From Parabacteroides sp. PF5-9 (GTDB lineage: Bacteria > Bacteroidota > Bacteroidia > Bacteroidales > Tannerellaceae): a stretch of 64,000 bases of DNA. The stretch is from the NCBI RefSeq assembly GCF_029893105.1, contig NZ_JARXWG010000019.1:1-64000 (forward strand), given 5' to 3'. The position numbers were made by a program, and so were the translations under genes. This document shows positions 33,942-42,262 of the stretch, piece by piece. Within the stretch, counting starts at the first letter, position 1. Each line of letters begins with the position of its first letter. Below the pieces are notes generated by a model. The model was given only the letters and a program-made list of their open reading frames with translations, was not told where the DNA came from and searched no databases.

Positions 33942-34985
33942 TTATTTCATGTGTAATTGCAAATCCACATCTATTTCTCCATCTGGTTGTTGATCGGAAA
34001 CAGTTATCGTATACCGGTCTTTGTATAACGTATCGAGACGCTCTTCCACTTTTATTAATTCTTCTTTTAAACGGGGGATATGTTCCAGCCCTGTTATCCG
34101 TAGAGTTACGGAAAGTTGCTCCTCCGCATTCTTGACCTCGATGTCGATACGCCGCGTTTCGTTATGACCATTAAAGGCATTGACTACACTCTGCACATAC
34201 GGCAGGAGGAGAGAGGGTGAGATGAATATGTTGTCCACTTTTCCGGTCGTTGTGATGGAATAATCGAATCCTATAGCATGCATTTTTTCCAGTTCCAGAA
34301 AATTCAGCAGAAAGGATTTCTCGGCGGTAAGTAATACCTGTGGTCTGTTACAATCGTAGAGTTGGTAGCGAAGCAATACTCCCAGTTTCATCAGCATAGC
34401 CGAGGCTTTGTCCGGATCAGCTTTCACCAGGGTACCACTTTTATGGAGCACTTTAAAGAATGAGGCGGGATTTATCTGCTCTTTCAACTGCTCGATCTGC
34501 GAGGATTTCTGTTTAATCTTCAACTGGTTGAGTCGTTGATCAGACAAAAGCCAGTTACGGATAAAAACAGGAAGAACCACCCCGGGAATACATAACAGAA
34601 AAATGATAAAGGCGGAGAGGTTGTCTACAATAGCCCATTCTTCAAATAAATCAAAATCTTCCTGATAGACAGCATACACAATATTGGGTATGGCAGTGAA
34701 AAGAGTGGCGCATAGGATAATCATCAAGACAAAGCGCCCGTATTGCCCCAGCGACAGAAAGCGCAAGACAAGGTTGAAAAACAGATAGACAGTGACCATA
34801 TACATCAAGATTGTATTTAAAACAATCCAATAGACTTTATTCCCCATCACAGGTATGATCTCTTTATAACCGACTATCGCCTGATTGACTGAGATAATCG
34901 TGAAAAAGAGAATAAGGGCTGCATACCTCCACAGCTTGTAGGAGGGATCTAATAAAAAGTTATATAGGAATGATTGTTGATTCAT
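33942..34985 (-). CDS. Degenerate LytS-like membrane protein (pseudokinase)
   Basis: About 347 residues from the ATG at 34985, chosen because it leaves the same ~20-residue lead before the first helix as the neighbouring kinase; the frame is open to an ATG at 35015. Four helices precede a His_kinase-like module in which the normal I-N-P-H-F-L-F-N reads I-N-P-A-S-F-F-K: the phospho-acceptor His is Ala and the final Asn is Lys. The N-box position reads P-Y-V-Q-S-V-V-N-A-F and no glycine-rich G-box is visible. It should not autophosphorylate. It may regulate the intact kinase as a heterodimer partner. The frame is otherwise intact, so it is not a decaying gene. Confidence 0.78.
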   Translation of the reverse strand: MNQQSFLYNFLLDPSYKLWRYAALILFFTIISVNQAIVGYKEIIPVMGNKVYWIVLNTILMYMVTVYLFFNLVLRFLSLGQYGRFVLMIILCATLFTAIPNIVYAVYQEDFDLFEEWAIVDNLSAFIIFLLCIPGVVLPVFIRNWLLSDQRLNQLKIKQKSSQIEQLKEQINPASFFKVLHKSGTLVKADPDKASAMLMKLGVLLRYQLYDCNRPQVLLTAEKSFLLNFLELEKMHAIGFDYSITTTGKVDNIFISPSLLLPYVQSVVNAFNGHNETRRIDIEVKNAEEQLSVTLRITGLEHIPRLKEELIKVEERLDTLYKDRYTITVSDQQPDGEIDVDLQLHMK

Positions 34986-35056
34986 CCGGATGTAAAATAG
35001 ATTTCGAAGATACATACTTTCTGAAAAATGGGTTACAGTTTTTTATGAATTATTTA

Positions 35057-37411
35057 TCAGAACTGAAGTTTATAACTGATATTGGTTAATGCCGTCGCTA
35101 TCCGGTAGGGTTCGATTATCTCTTTTTTGGTATTGTATACATGCCCGTGGAATTCTTTATACCGGGTAACGTTTATTCCCTGTATAGCAAATTCATGAGA
35201 GATTTTTTTCTTGTTCATCCTGTAACTGATCGAATAGTTCGTCAGGAACATAGGAGAAAGCTGCTTGGAAAAGGCTCGTGTCTCATCATAATGCACTTCT
35301 TTGTCAGGATCGTTCATGGTAGCCTGTTCATCGATGGGTGCATACCGTTCGCCACCTTGTAATGTGAGTCTTAGGTTTACACTCAATACGTTTTGTTTAT
35401 TGCGACCGAGCATCCACTCTTTACCGATAAGGGTGTTGACGATGTAATTGCGGTTGTACCGTGTGTTATGCCACTTGCCATCACCACCGCAGTAGCGCGA
35501 GTCGAAAAGAGAGGTAGTCACCATGTAATAGAGTCCGTGGGTCAGATATTTTTCAAAGGTGAGATCGACCCCGAAATTCCGTCCTTTTCCTTTGTTCACC
35601 AACGGGTTTTCTACAAAAAAGTCTCTGCGGTTCAGAACCGAATACGAACTATCCGCCATTACCGGAACATCGAACAGGAATTGGATATACGGCTCGATTT
35701 TCAAGTGCATATCGTCGCTGATTTTATTATCATAGGTAAGCATGAGGTGATGTGACTTGGTAAATTTTAGCTTTTTATTGGCCGTTTCGGCTGTTCCTTT
35801 CGTTTTCACAAAATAGACATCCATCTTCTCCATACGGCTGTATAATCCGTAGGCCATGGCAAAGGCGCTTTTGCCGGATGCCTGCCAACGTAATGAGGCA
35901 CGAGGCTCGATGGTCCATTCTTTGTTCAGAGTCATAGTCTGCGTATGTATCCCCGCACTTAAGTCTATTTTATCGGTCAGGCCGATCAGCGATGAGTTGT
36001 AGGCAGATATCAGGTTGGTATTACCTTCTCCCATAGAGAAGTTCTCCATCGCATATCCTTCATGGGGCGCTAGGTTGAAATTCATTTTATAAAAGAGTTT
36101 GGTATAGTTGATCCCTGTCATATTGGTAAAGCGCGAACTGATTTTTTTATTGAATGAGGTTTTGGCGATCAGGTTGGTATATTCGTTTTTTGAATTGAGA
36201 TACGGAGTTATATTCCCTGAATAATCCTTTACATCCATATTTGCGTCGCTTTTCGAATAGGTGGTGGCAATAGAGGTTTTCCACTGGGCGTTATCACCCA
36301 AGAAGTAACGGTGGGTAATCCCTCCGGCAGCTATCGTCTGATCGGCATAGGAGAACTGTCTGTCATCCATCGTTTCCCACTTCTCTGTATTTTTTTCCGG
36401 AGTAACTTTATAGTCATCGATCAATGCAGTGGCCCACAGCGAGAATACGCCGGCTTTCCGCGTCGGGAAATTGAGTTTGAAATTCAAATCCTGGTAATCG
36501 ATGGTTGAGCCTTCTTCTACTTCTCCCCCGAACTTGCTCAGTAGCGAGGTCGTGGAATAGCGGTAGTTAAAGATATAAGAGGCATTATATTTCTTGCTCA
36601 GAGGACCTTCCGATGCCACATCGATCCCCAATATTCCGGCCTGTAATGTGTGTTCATATTTTTGATTGTTTCCGTTACGCAGCCGCATATCAAAAACACC
36701 GGATACGGCATTACCATACTCTGCAGGAAAGGCTCCGGTAAGAAAATCGGAATTTCCCAGGATATTGCTACTCAGCGAAGAAAGGACTCCTCCTCCCAAT
36801 ACAGATATATCGGCAAAGTGATTGGGGTTGGGGATTTCCACATCTTCCAATCGCCACTGCAACAGGTGGGGTGCGTTGCCGTGTATGGATATCCCATTGT
36901 TGCCCGCACTGGGCGATACTCCGGCAAAGGAACTAGCCAGGCGAGCTGGGTCGTCCATACCTCCGGCATAACGCCTTGCCTCTTCCACACTCAGCATCCG
37001 TGCCCCCGAAAGAGCCATGGTATTCAACGGCTGATCTTTGTTGGTCTTATTGGTGACCACCACTTCACCCAGTTCCTGTATATTTTCCTTGAGTTGGATC
37101 TCCAGATACACCTCTTTTGCCGAGGTGACCATTATTTCACGGAATATAACCGACTCATATCCTATCGCAGTGGCCTGTACATCATGACGTCCGATCGGCA
37201 CATTTTTCAATTCAAATTTTCCGTCCTCCTCGGTCGCACCTCCCATCAACGGAAGATCCAATAAGCCGATGGAAATATAGGGTAAGGGTGCTCCCGAAGC
37301 CTTATCGACAACAATTCCACGGATAATCTGGGTTGGCACTTTGTCCTGAGCATTCACTGTCAGCGACAACAAAAAGAGACATAACAAACTCAATGGGTTC
37401 ACAAATTTCAT
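35057..37411 (-). CDS. TonB-dependent outer-membrane receptor
   Basis: 784 residues with a signal peptide ending V-N-A-Q. Residues about 28-115 are a carboxypeptidase-regulatory-like domain (G-I-V-V-D-K-A-S-G-A-P-L-P), followed by a plug-like region (near 130-235: I-S-I-H-G-N-A-P, A-E-Y-G-N-A-V-S-G-V) and a beta-barrel ending in aromatic-rich L-T-N-I-S-Y-K-L-Q-F, a typical C-terminal barrel signal. It is 41-71 bp upstream of the degenerate kinase on the same strand, so receptor and signalling genes probably form one operon. There is no SusD partner. Substrate unknown. Confidence 0.83.
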   Translation of the reverse strand: MKFVNPLSLLCLFLLSLTVNAQDKVPTQIIRGIVVDKASGAPLPYISIGLLDLPLMGGATEEDGKFELKNVPIGRHDVQATAIGYESVIFREIMVTSAKEVYLEIQLKENIQELGEVVVTNKTNKDQPLNTMALSGARMLSVEEARRYAGGMDDPARLASSFAGVSPSAGNNGISIHGNAPHLLQWRLEDVEIPNPNHFADISVLGGGVLSSLSSNILGNSDFLTGAFPAEYGNAVSGVFDMRLRNGNNQKYEHTLQAGILGIDVASEGPLSKKYNASYIFNYRYSTTSLLSKFGGEVEEGSTIDYQDLNFKLNFPTRKAGVFSLWATALIDDYKVTPEKNTEKWETMDDRQFSYADQTIAAGGITHRYFLGDNAQWKTSIATTYSKSDANMDVKDYSGNITPYLNSKNEYTNLIAKTSFNKKISSRFTNMTGINYTKLFYKMNFNLAPHEGYAMENFSMGEGNTNLISAYNSSLIGLTDKIDLSAGIHTQTMTLNKEWTIEPRASLRWQASGKSAFAMAYGLYSRMEKMDVYFVKTKGTAETANKKLKFTKSHHLMLTYDNKISDDMHLKIEPYIQFLFDVPVMADSSYSVLNRRDFFVENPLVNKGKGRNFGVDLTFEKYLTHGLYYMVTTSLFDSRYCGGDGKWHNTRYNRNYIVNTLIGKEWMLGRNKQNVLSVNLRLTLQGGERYAPIDEQATMNDPDKEVHYDETRAFSKQLSPMFLTNYSISYRMNKKKISHEFAIQGINVTRYKEFHGHVYNTKKEIIEPYRIATALTNISYKLQF

Positions 37412-37829
37412 ATCATTTTTACTTTTAAGTTGATCTATTTTCTATTCCATTTATTTTTACGATGCAAATGTAGAGGCTACGTAAAAGCTCTTTGGAAAAT
37501 TGAGACGAACCGGGGCGTTTTTGAGACGGAAGGTGAAATTTGAGCAGATAAAATTGAAACAGTTATAAAAAAAACAGTATCAGAAAGGAGAATATATTTG
37601 GTGTGAAAACAATAAAATCCGCGCTCATAGATAAAATCTATTAAAATTCCCGCAGAACAAGCTTTGTTTCGTTTTTAGGTTTCATTTTTTCGTTTTCATC
37701 GAAAAAGTGAAACACCCCAGTCTGATAATGTGCAAATTTGTGGTTGATAATTGGTTTAAAATAAGACAAATATAGATGTCTTGTTTTGAATATTTCTTTC
37801 TGATACCAATAACTACTTAATTGTTTAAG
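37412..37829. other. Divergent intergenic region with strong hairpin
   Basis: A 418-bp gene-free region between the divergent receptor operon and the porin gene. Its main feature is a hairpin at 37679-37713: arms GTTTCATTTTTTCG and CGAAAAAGTGAAAC, 14 bp with one G-U pair and a 7-nt loop. A weaker inverted repeat AAGACA-N8-TGTCTT lies at 37763-37782, close to the porin start. No clear promoter consensus was found. Confidence 0.6.
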
Positions 37830-38876
37830 ATGATGAAATTAGTAAAGAAAAGTTCTCTTTTTATGAAAAGATTATTCTTGTTATCCTTTTTGACAGTACT
37901 AATCCCTTCTGTTCATGCGCAGGATTTAAGAAATTTAGAGTTATCGGGTAGTCCGATTGTAGTTGTTTTTGCTGACTATACAGCCGGCTTAGGCAAAGCA
38001 AATGACGTCTCGGGGTTCAATCTGACCCGTTCTCGTTTAGGTTACCAGTTACAGATAGGGAATGCTTTGAAAGCAACAACCGTATTGGATATTAACGCGA
38101 ATAGTGAAGCGATCCGTACAGTCAACTTCCATTATGTGATGCTCGAATGGGCATATAAGAACCTGACGCTTGGGGGCGGTATGATTGCTTTGGCTCAGTT
38201 TGGTGTGGCGGAGGCTTTTTGGGGAAGACGTTATATTGAGAAGTCATTTCAGGATCTGAATGGTTTCGGTTTTGATTCCGATCTGGGAGTTATAGCCAAA
38301 TATAAGTTTGCCGACTGGCTAAGTGCTGATTTTTCCCTGACAAATGGGGAGGGTACGATGAAGTTGAATACCAACAATTCCAATAAGTATGCTTTAGGGT
38401 TAACCGTTCAACCGTTGGAAGGTCTTTTCATACGGGCGTATGGTGATGTTTTTACCCAAAGTGAAGATCTTTATCCGGCGTATGCATTGGCTGAAAACGC
38501 ATCATTTAAGAGTCAGCGTACAGTGGCTGTCTTTGCCGGTTATCGGAATGAACACTTCTCATTGGGGGCTGAGTTCAACAAACAATTCAATCGTTCATTT
38601 ATTGACGGATGTGATTATCAGGGTTATTCGGTATATACCGGTGTTCCGCTAAGCAGTAAGGTTGAGTTGTATGGCCGTTATGACTATGTGGATACGGATA
38701 CTCCCGAAGGTATTACTTATGATTGGTTATCAGTTGCCAATAAGAATACACTTATTGCCGGATTGGAATATCATCCGATCAAGCAACTGTATGTTTCGCC
38801 CAATTATCGCTATATTGAACCTCTTTATGGGGATGGTTTTCACGCGATTAGTTTAAATCTGGGCTTTAGCTGGTAA
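37830..38876 (+). CDS. Porin-like outer-membrane beta-barrel protein
   Basis: About 348 residues from the ATG at 37830; 37833 and 37863 are also possible, the last giving the most standard signal peptide (M-K-R-L-F-L-L-S-F-L to V-H-A-Q). The mature part is a series of alternating aromatic strands with short turns (F-N-L-T-R-S-R-L-G-Y, F-A-G-Y-R-N-E-H-F-S-L-G) ending L-N-L-G-F-S-W, with a C-terminal aromatic as in OmpP/porin-type barrels. It is followed 42 bp later by an aquaglyceroporin gene, suggesting paired passage of a small solute across both membranes. Confidence 0.75.
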   Translation: MMKLVKKSSLFMKRLFLLSFLTVLIPSVHAQDLRNLELSGSPIVVVFADYTAGLGKANDVSGFNLTRSRLGYQLQIGNALKATTVLDINANSEAIRTVNFHYVMLEWAYKNLTLGGGMIALAQFGVAEAFWGRRYIEKSFQDLNGFGFDSDLGVIAKYKFADWLSADFSLTNGEGTMKLNTNNSNKYALGLTVQPLEGLFIRAYGDVFTQSEDLYPAYALAENASFKSQRTVAVFAGYRNEHFSLGAEFNKQFNRSFIDGCDYQGYSVYTGVPLSSKVELYGRYDYVDTDTPEGITYDWLSVANKNTLIAGLEYHPIKQLYVSPNYRYIEPLYGDGFHAISLNLGFSW

Positions 38877-38918
38877 ATCGGCAGAATAGATTCATTCGTT
38901 CATTCAAAAATAACTTAT

Positions 38919-39731
38919 ATGAATTCAAAAGAACTTTTAGGCGAATTATTAGGCACATTTATTCTGGTGCTTTTTGGTTGTGGTTCTGTGGCTGTTGCGG
39001 TACTGTTCGGTGAGTATACCGGTATATTCCAGATCGGAATGGCATGGGGCGTAGGAGTGATGCTGGCTATTTATCTGACCCGGTATTTATCGTGTGCACA
39101 TCTGAATCCGGCGGTGACAGTCGGTATGGTGATCAGCAAGCGAATGTCTGCCCGTAAGTTACCGGGGTATCTGGGTGCTCAGCTTATAGGTGCAATCATT
39201 GCCGGTTTTACAATCTACTTGCTTTTTTCTCCCTCTATTGCAGCTTATGAAAGTACTCATGGCATTGTCAGAGGAACCACCGATTCGATGCTGACGGCTA
39301 AAATGTTTGGTGAATACTATGCGATCCCTGGTGGAACTGCTGTTGTCTCCATGCCGTTGGCGATTGCAGCCGAAACATTCGGTACATTCCTGTTGGTACT
39401 GTTTATTTTTGCCTTGACGGAAGGGTGTAATGTCGGACGGCCCAGTGATGCTTTGGCACCGGTGTTTATCGGGTTAACGGTTGCTTCGATTATTTTCCTG
39501 ATCGCTCCCCTTACACAGGCTGGTCTGAATCCGGCACGCGACTTCGGTCCGCGTCTGGTAGCCTGGATGATGGGATGGGGGAGTGCCGCATTTCCCGACA
39601 GTAACGGTGGGTTCTTCTGGGTTTATATTTTAGGGCCGGTTATCGGAGGAGTATTTGCCGCTTATTTCTTTGTGTATGTGGTCGAACCGGTGATGAAAAA
39701 GGAGTCAAGGTCTTGTGATTGTGATAAATAA
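38919..39731 (+). CDS. MIP-family aquaglyceroporin (GlpF-like)
   Basis: 270 residues, six transmembrane helices and two half-helices with both signature boxes: H-L-N-P-A-V-T (N63-P64-A65) and G-L-N-P-A-R-D-F-G-P. The Asp after the second NPAR is a common mark of glycerol facilitators over pure water channels. It probably passes glycerol or another small uncharged solute through the inner membrane. No glycerol kinase is nearby. The C-terminal tail has an unusual S-C-D-C-D-K ending, which could bind metal; note that a CobW-type GTPase follows 30 bp later. Confidence 0.85.
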   Translation: MNSKELLGELLGTFILVLFGCGSVAVAVLFGEYTGIFQIGMAWGVGVMLAIYLTRYLSCAHLNPAVTVGMVISKRMSARKLPGYLGAQLIGAIIAGFTIYLLFSPSIAAYESTHGIVRGTTDSMLTAKMFGEYYAIPGGTAVVSMPLAIAAETFGTFLLVLFIFALTEGCNVGRPSDALAPVFIGLTVASIIFLIAPLTQAGLNPARDFGPRLVAWMMGWGSAAFPDSNGGFFWVYILGPVIGGVFAAYFFVYVVEPVMKKESRSCDCDK

Positions 39732-39761
39732 AGAAAATAGTAATCATTTAGAATCAGAAAT

Positions 39762-40853
39762 ATGAAAACAACAAAATTAATTATTGCAGGTGGCTTTTTA
39801 GGAGCAGGTAAGACCACATTCCTTTGGCAGGTGGCACAACAGTTTATGCAACAGGGTTTACGTGTCGGACTGATTACCAATGACCAGGCTCCTGAGTTGG
39901 TCGATAGCGAACTGTTGGCACTAAACAACCTGCAAGTGGCAGAGGTGAGTGGCAGTTGTTTCTGCTGTAACTTCAATGGTTTTACCGACGCCATTCAGCA
40001 GATACGGGAAGAGGTGGCTGCCGATGTGATTATTGCCGAGCCGGTAGGCAGCTGTGCGGATTTGTCGGCGACCATTATGCAACCATTAAAACAGTACTGG
40101 AATCGTGAAGTGCAGGTCGCACCACTTTCTGTCTTGGCCGATCCTGTTCGTCTGGAAGCTATTCTGAATGGAGAGAATGGAGGATTACATCCGGATGCCG
40201 CATATATCTACCGCAAACAATTGGAAGAGAGTGATATCATCGTAATCAACAAAACAGACTTGCTGCATGCAGAGGAGTTGGATCGTCTAAAACAACAAAC
40301 AGCGAAAACATTCCCAACGGCTACTCTTTTCACCGTTAGCGCCTTGTCGGGAGCAGGAATAGAAGCGTGGATCAAAGAAGTCACTACCGCTACGGAGGCC
40401 GGAAAACGGTTAGTCGATATGGATTATGATATCTATGCCAATGGCGAGGCTGTTTTGGGTTGGCTTAACGGCACACTGGTCTTGCGTGGTGAAGCAACCG
40501 ATTGGGACGCATTTGCCAAAGCGTTATTGGCCGATCTTGCGTATATTTTCGACAATAATCAGTTGGCTGTAGGCCATGTGAAATTGATCGTAGAGAATGG
40601 TAAAAATTATATCGTAGGCAATCTGACCGGCTCGGCCGATACGGTTTCTCTTCGGGGTTCTGCGGGAAAAAGCGAAGTAGCCAAACTGATTGTCAATGCC
40701 CGGGTTGAAACAACTCCTGAGAATCTGGATCTGATCGTCAGGGAAACATTAGACCGAATGACCGGCGAAAAATGTACAACGGAAGTGCTGGCCTGGAGAT
40801 ATCTACAGCCCGGACGTCCTCAACCCACTCATCGGTTTACCGAGGTCGTCTAA
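39762..40853 (+). CDS. CobW/P47K-family GTPase
   Basis: 363 residues with Walker A GGFLGAGKTT at 10-19, the metal-binding motif C66-F-C68-C69 and an N-K-T-D guanine-specificity motif near 166. The C-terminal CobW_C-like domain runs from about residue 220. Family members are metal chaperones or insertases (zinc or cobalt/corrinoid) that work with a specific client. The client here may be the BioB-like radical SAM protein encoded next, or the channel encoded before. No cobalamin genes are in the window. Confidence 0.82.
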   Translation: MKTTKLIIAGGFLGAGKTTFLWQVAQQFMQQGLRVGLITNDQAPELVDSELLALNNLQVAEVSGSCFCCNFNGFTDAIQQIREEVAADVIIAEPVGSCADLSATIMQPLKQYWNREVQVAPLSVLADPVRLEAILNGENGGLHPDAAYIYRKQLEESDIIVINKTDLLHAEELDRLKQQTAKTFPTATLFTVSALSGAGIEAWIKEVTTATEAGKRLVDMDYDIYANGEAVLGWLNGTLVLRGEATDWDAFAKALLADLAYIFDNNQLAVGHVKLIVENGKNYIVGNLTGSADTVSLRGSAGKSEVAKLIVNARVETTPENLDLIVRETLDRMTGEKCTTEVLAWRYLQPGRPQPTHRFTEVV

Positions 40854-40866
40854 TCAAATAAAAGAG

Positions 40867-40908
40867 CCTGTTTGTTTTTCTTGTATTATCTTTGGAGAAA
40901 CAAACAGG
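40867..40908. promoter_or_regulatory. Inverted repeat around a -7-like box
   Basis: Perfect 11-bp inverted repeat CCTGTTTGTTT / AAACAAACAGG (40867-40877 and 40898-40908) with a 20-nt centre containing TATCTTTG at 40887-40894, a Bacteroidetes -7 match. It lies 17 bp before the radical SAM start codon. It could be an operator overlapping the promoter, or a terminator/attenuator of the CobW gene. Confidence 0.5.
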
Positions 40909-40925
40909 TATTAAATTTTGAAAGA

Positions 40926-41885
40926 ATGAATGTATTAGCAAAAATCAGAAAAGGAGATTATACGTTAACAGAAGGGGAAGTTATCGAACTGCTGAAAATA
41001 GAGAATCTGAGTGATGATTTTTTTGAATTATTGGCGCTATCCAACCAGCTCTCCAGAAAAAAGTTCGGACAAAGAGGATATGTTTTTACCCAGATTGGCA
41101 TTAATGCCGAGCCATGTCCGATCAATTGTGCGTTTTGCTCGATGGGAGCGGCCCATTATTCGATGGATTCACAATGGGAAAAGACAGCCGGGGAGATCTG
41201 TTCGCAATTAGCCCACTTGCAAAAAGGGTATTTTGATGATTTCTTTTTGATGACAACAGCCGATTATCCGCAGGACAAATTTCTTTCTGTCGGAAAAGCG
41301 GTGCGTCCGCTTTTGCGAAATGACCAAAAGTTGGTCGCCAATATCGGTGATTTTGATTTAGAGATGGCTCGCCAGTTAAAAGAAGCCGGTTTCACCGGAG
41401 TTTATCATATCAACCGGTTACGGGAAGGGGTGGATACAATGGCTGATCCGAAAGCGCGTGAGGCGACACTTCAGGCCGTTCAAGCCGCCGGATTGGAACT
41501 CTATTACTGTATCGAACCGATTGGTCCGGAACATACGTATGAAGAAATTACCGTAGAGATCCTGCGGGCACGTGATTTAGAGATAGCCGTGATGGCCGCA
41601 ATGCGTCGAACGGCCGTCAAAGGAACCCCTTTGTATGAACGGGGACAAATTTCGGCCGTAGAACTGACTAAGATTGTGGCAGTAACCAATCTGGTTGTCA
41701 ATCCTTCACGGGCGATGAATGTACATGAGCCGATACAGGCCGCACTGATGGCCGGGGTCAATCAACTCTATGCAGAGGTCGGAGCCAACCCTCGGGATAC
41801 CGATAGTCATACCGAACAAAGTCGCGGATTCAATACCGAAGCCGCCTGGGGAATGTTGAATGAATTTGGATATGGGTATAAATAA
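40926..41885 (+). CDS. BioB/HydE-like radical SAM protein
   Basis: 319 residues from the ATG at 40926; the frame extends upstream through the inverted repeat, which makes a longer start unlikely. The SAM-cluster motif C64-P-I-N-C68-A-F-C71 is intact. The TIM-barrel pattern (Y-H-I-N-R-L-R-E-G-V, C-I-E-P-I-G-P-E-H-T, A-E-V-G-A-N-P-R-D) is of the BioB/HydE/ThiH/HcgA type. It is not an obvious biotin synthase: the neighbours are not biotin genes and typical [2Fe-2S] ligands were not recognised. Pairing with a CobW GTPase suggests metal- or cofactor-related chemistry; the reaction is unknown. Confidence 0.75.
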   Translation: MNVLAKIRKGDYTLTEGEVIELLKIENLSDDFFELLALSNQLSRKKFGQRGYVFTQIGINAEPCPINCAFCSMGAAHYSMDSQWEKTAGEICSQLAHLQKGYFDDFFLMTTADYPQDKFLSVGKAVRPLLRNDQKLVANIGDFDLEMARQLKEAGFTGVYHINRLREGVDTMADPKAREATLQAVQAAGLELYYCIEPIGPEHTYEEITVEILRARDLEIAVMAAMRRTAVKGTPLYERGQISAVELTKIVAVTNLVVNPSRAMNVHEPIQAALMAGVNQLYAEVGANPRDTDSHTEQSRGFNTEAAWGMLNEFGYGYK

Positions 41886-42013
41886 ACGGGATGTATTTCG
41901 TTTTGAGTAAGCTCTTTTTCGTTTTGGTCGGAAAAAGGAAGCGTGTACGGGAGGATTTGATAAATTTGAACGACAAAACCGGTTAACTATACATTGCAAA
42001 ATCAATTTTATAA

Positions 42014-42117
42014 TAAGTTTGTGTTTCGTATTCTCATGATGGAACTTTAATCAAAAACAGAAGCCTTAACGCAGAAAACCGGGGTAATTTAATTGGTGTA
42101 TTACCCCGGTTTTTTCT
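42014..42117 (+). ncRNA. Candidate small RNA with promoter and terminator
   Basis: In a 377-bp gene-free gap, TAAGTTTG (42014-42021) matches the -7 consensus, with ATTG at 41993-41996 as a poor -33 (17-bp spacing). A very strong terminator follows: stem AAAACCGGGGTAAT (42077-42090) and ATTACCCCGGTTTT (42102-42115) with terminal T6. Transcription starting near 42028 would give an RNA of about 90 nt. The hairpin could instead end the radical SAM transcript, 192 bp upstream. Confidence 0.35.
42077..42117 (+). terminator. Strong rho-independent terminator
   Basis: A 14-bp perfect stem (AAAACCGGGGTAAT / ATTACCCCGGTTTT), 11-nt loop and terminal T6. The 5' arm starts with A4, so it could also work on the other strand. 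Confidence 0.85.
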
Positions 42118-42262
42118 GTCTGCCGAAAGACATAAAACCTCAATATCCTTTCTTTTTTCGCTTTTAATCTCTTTTTTTTCGTGTTCTTCGTTTGTTGCGT
42201 ATAAAAAATCGTGATAATTACCTATTTTGCAGCAGAATTAATCATCCTCATTTAGAGTCGCC

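Noticed and set aside
40926-41885. Biotin synthase
   Set aside because: The radical SAM barrel is BioB-like, but no biotin genes are adjacent and typical [2Fe-2S] ligands were not recognised.
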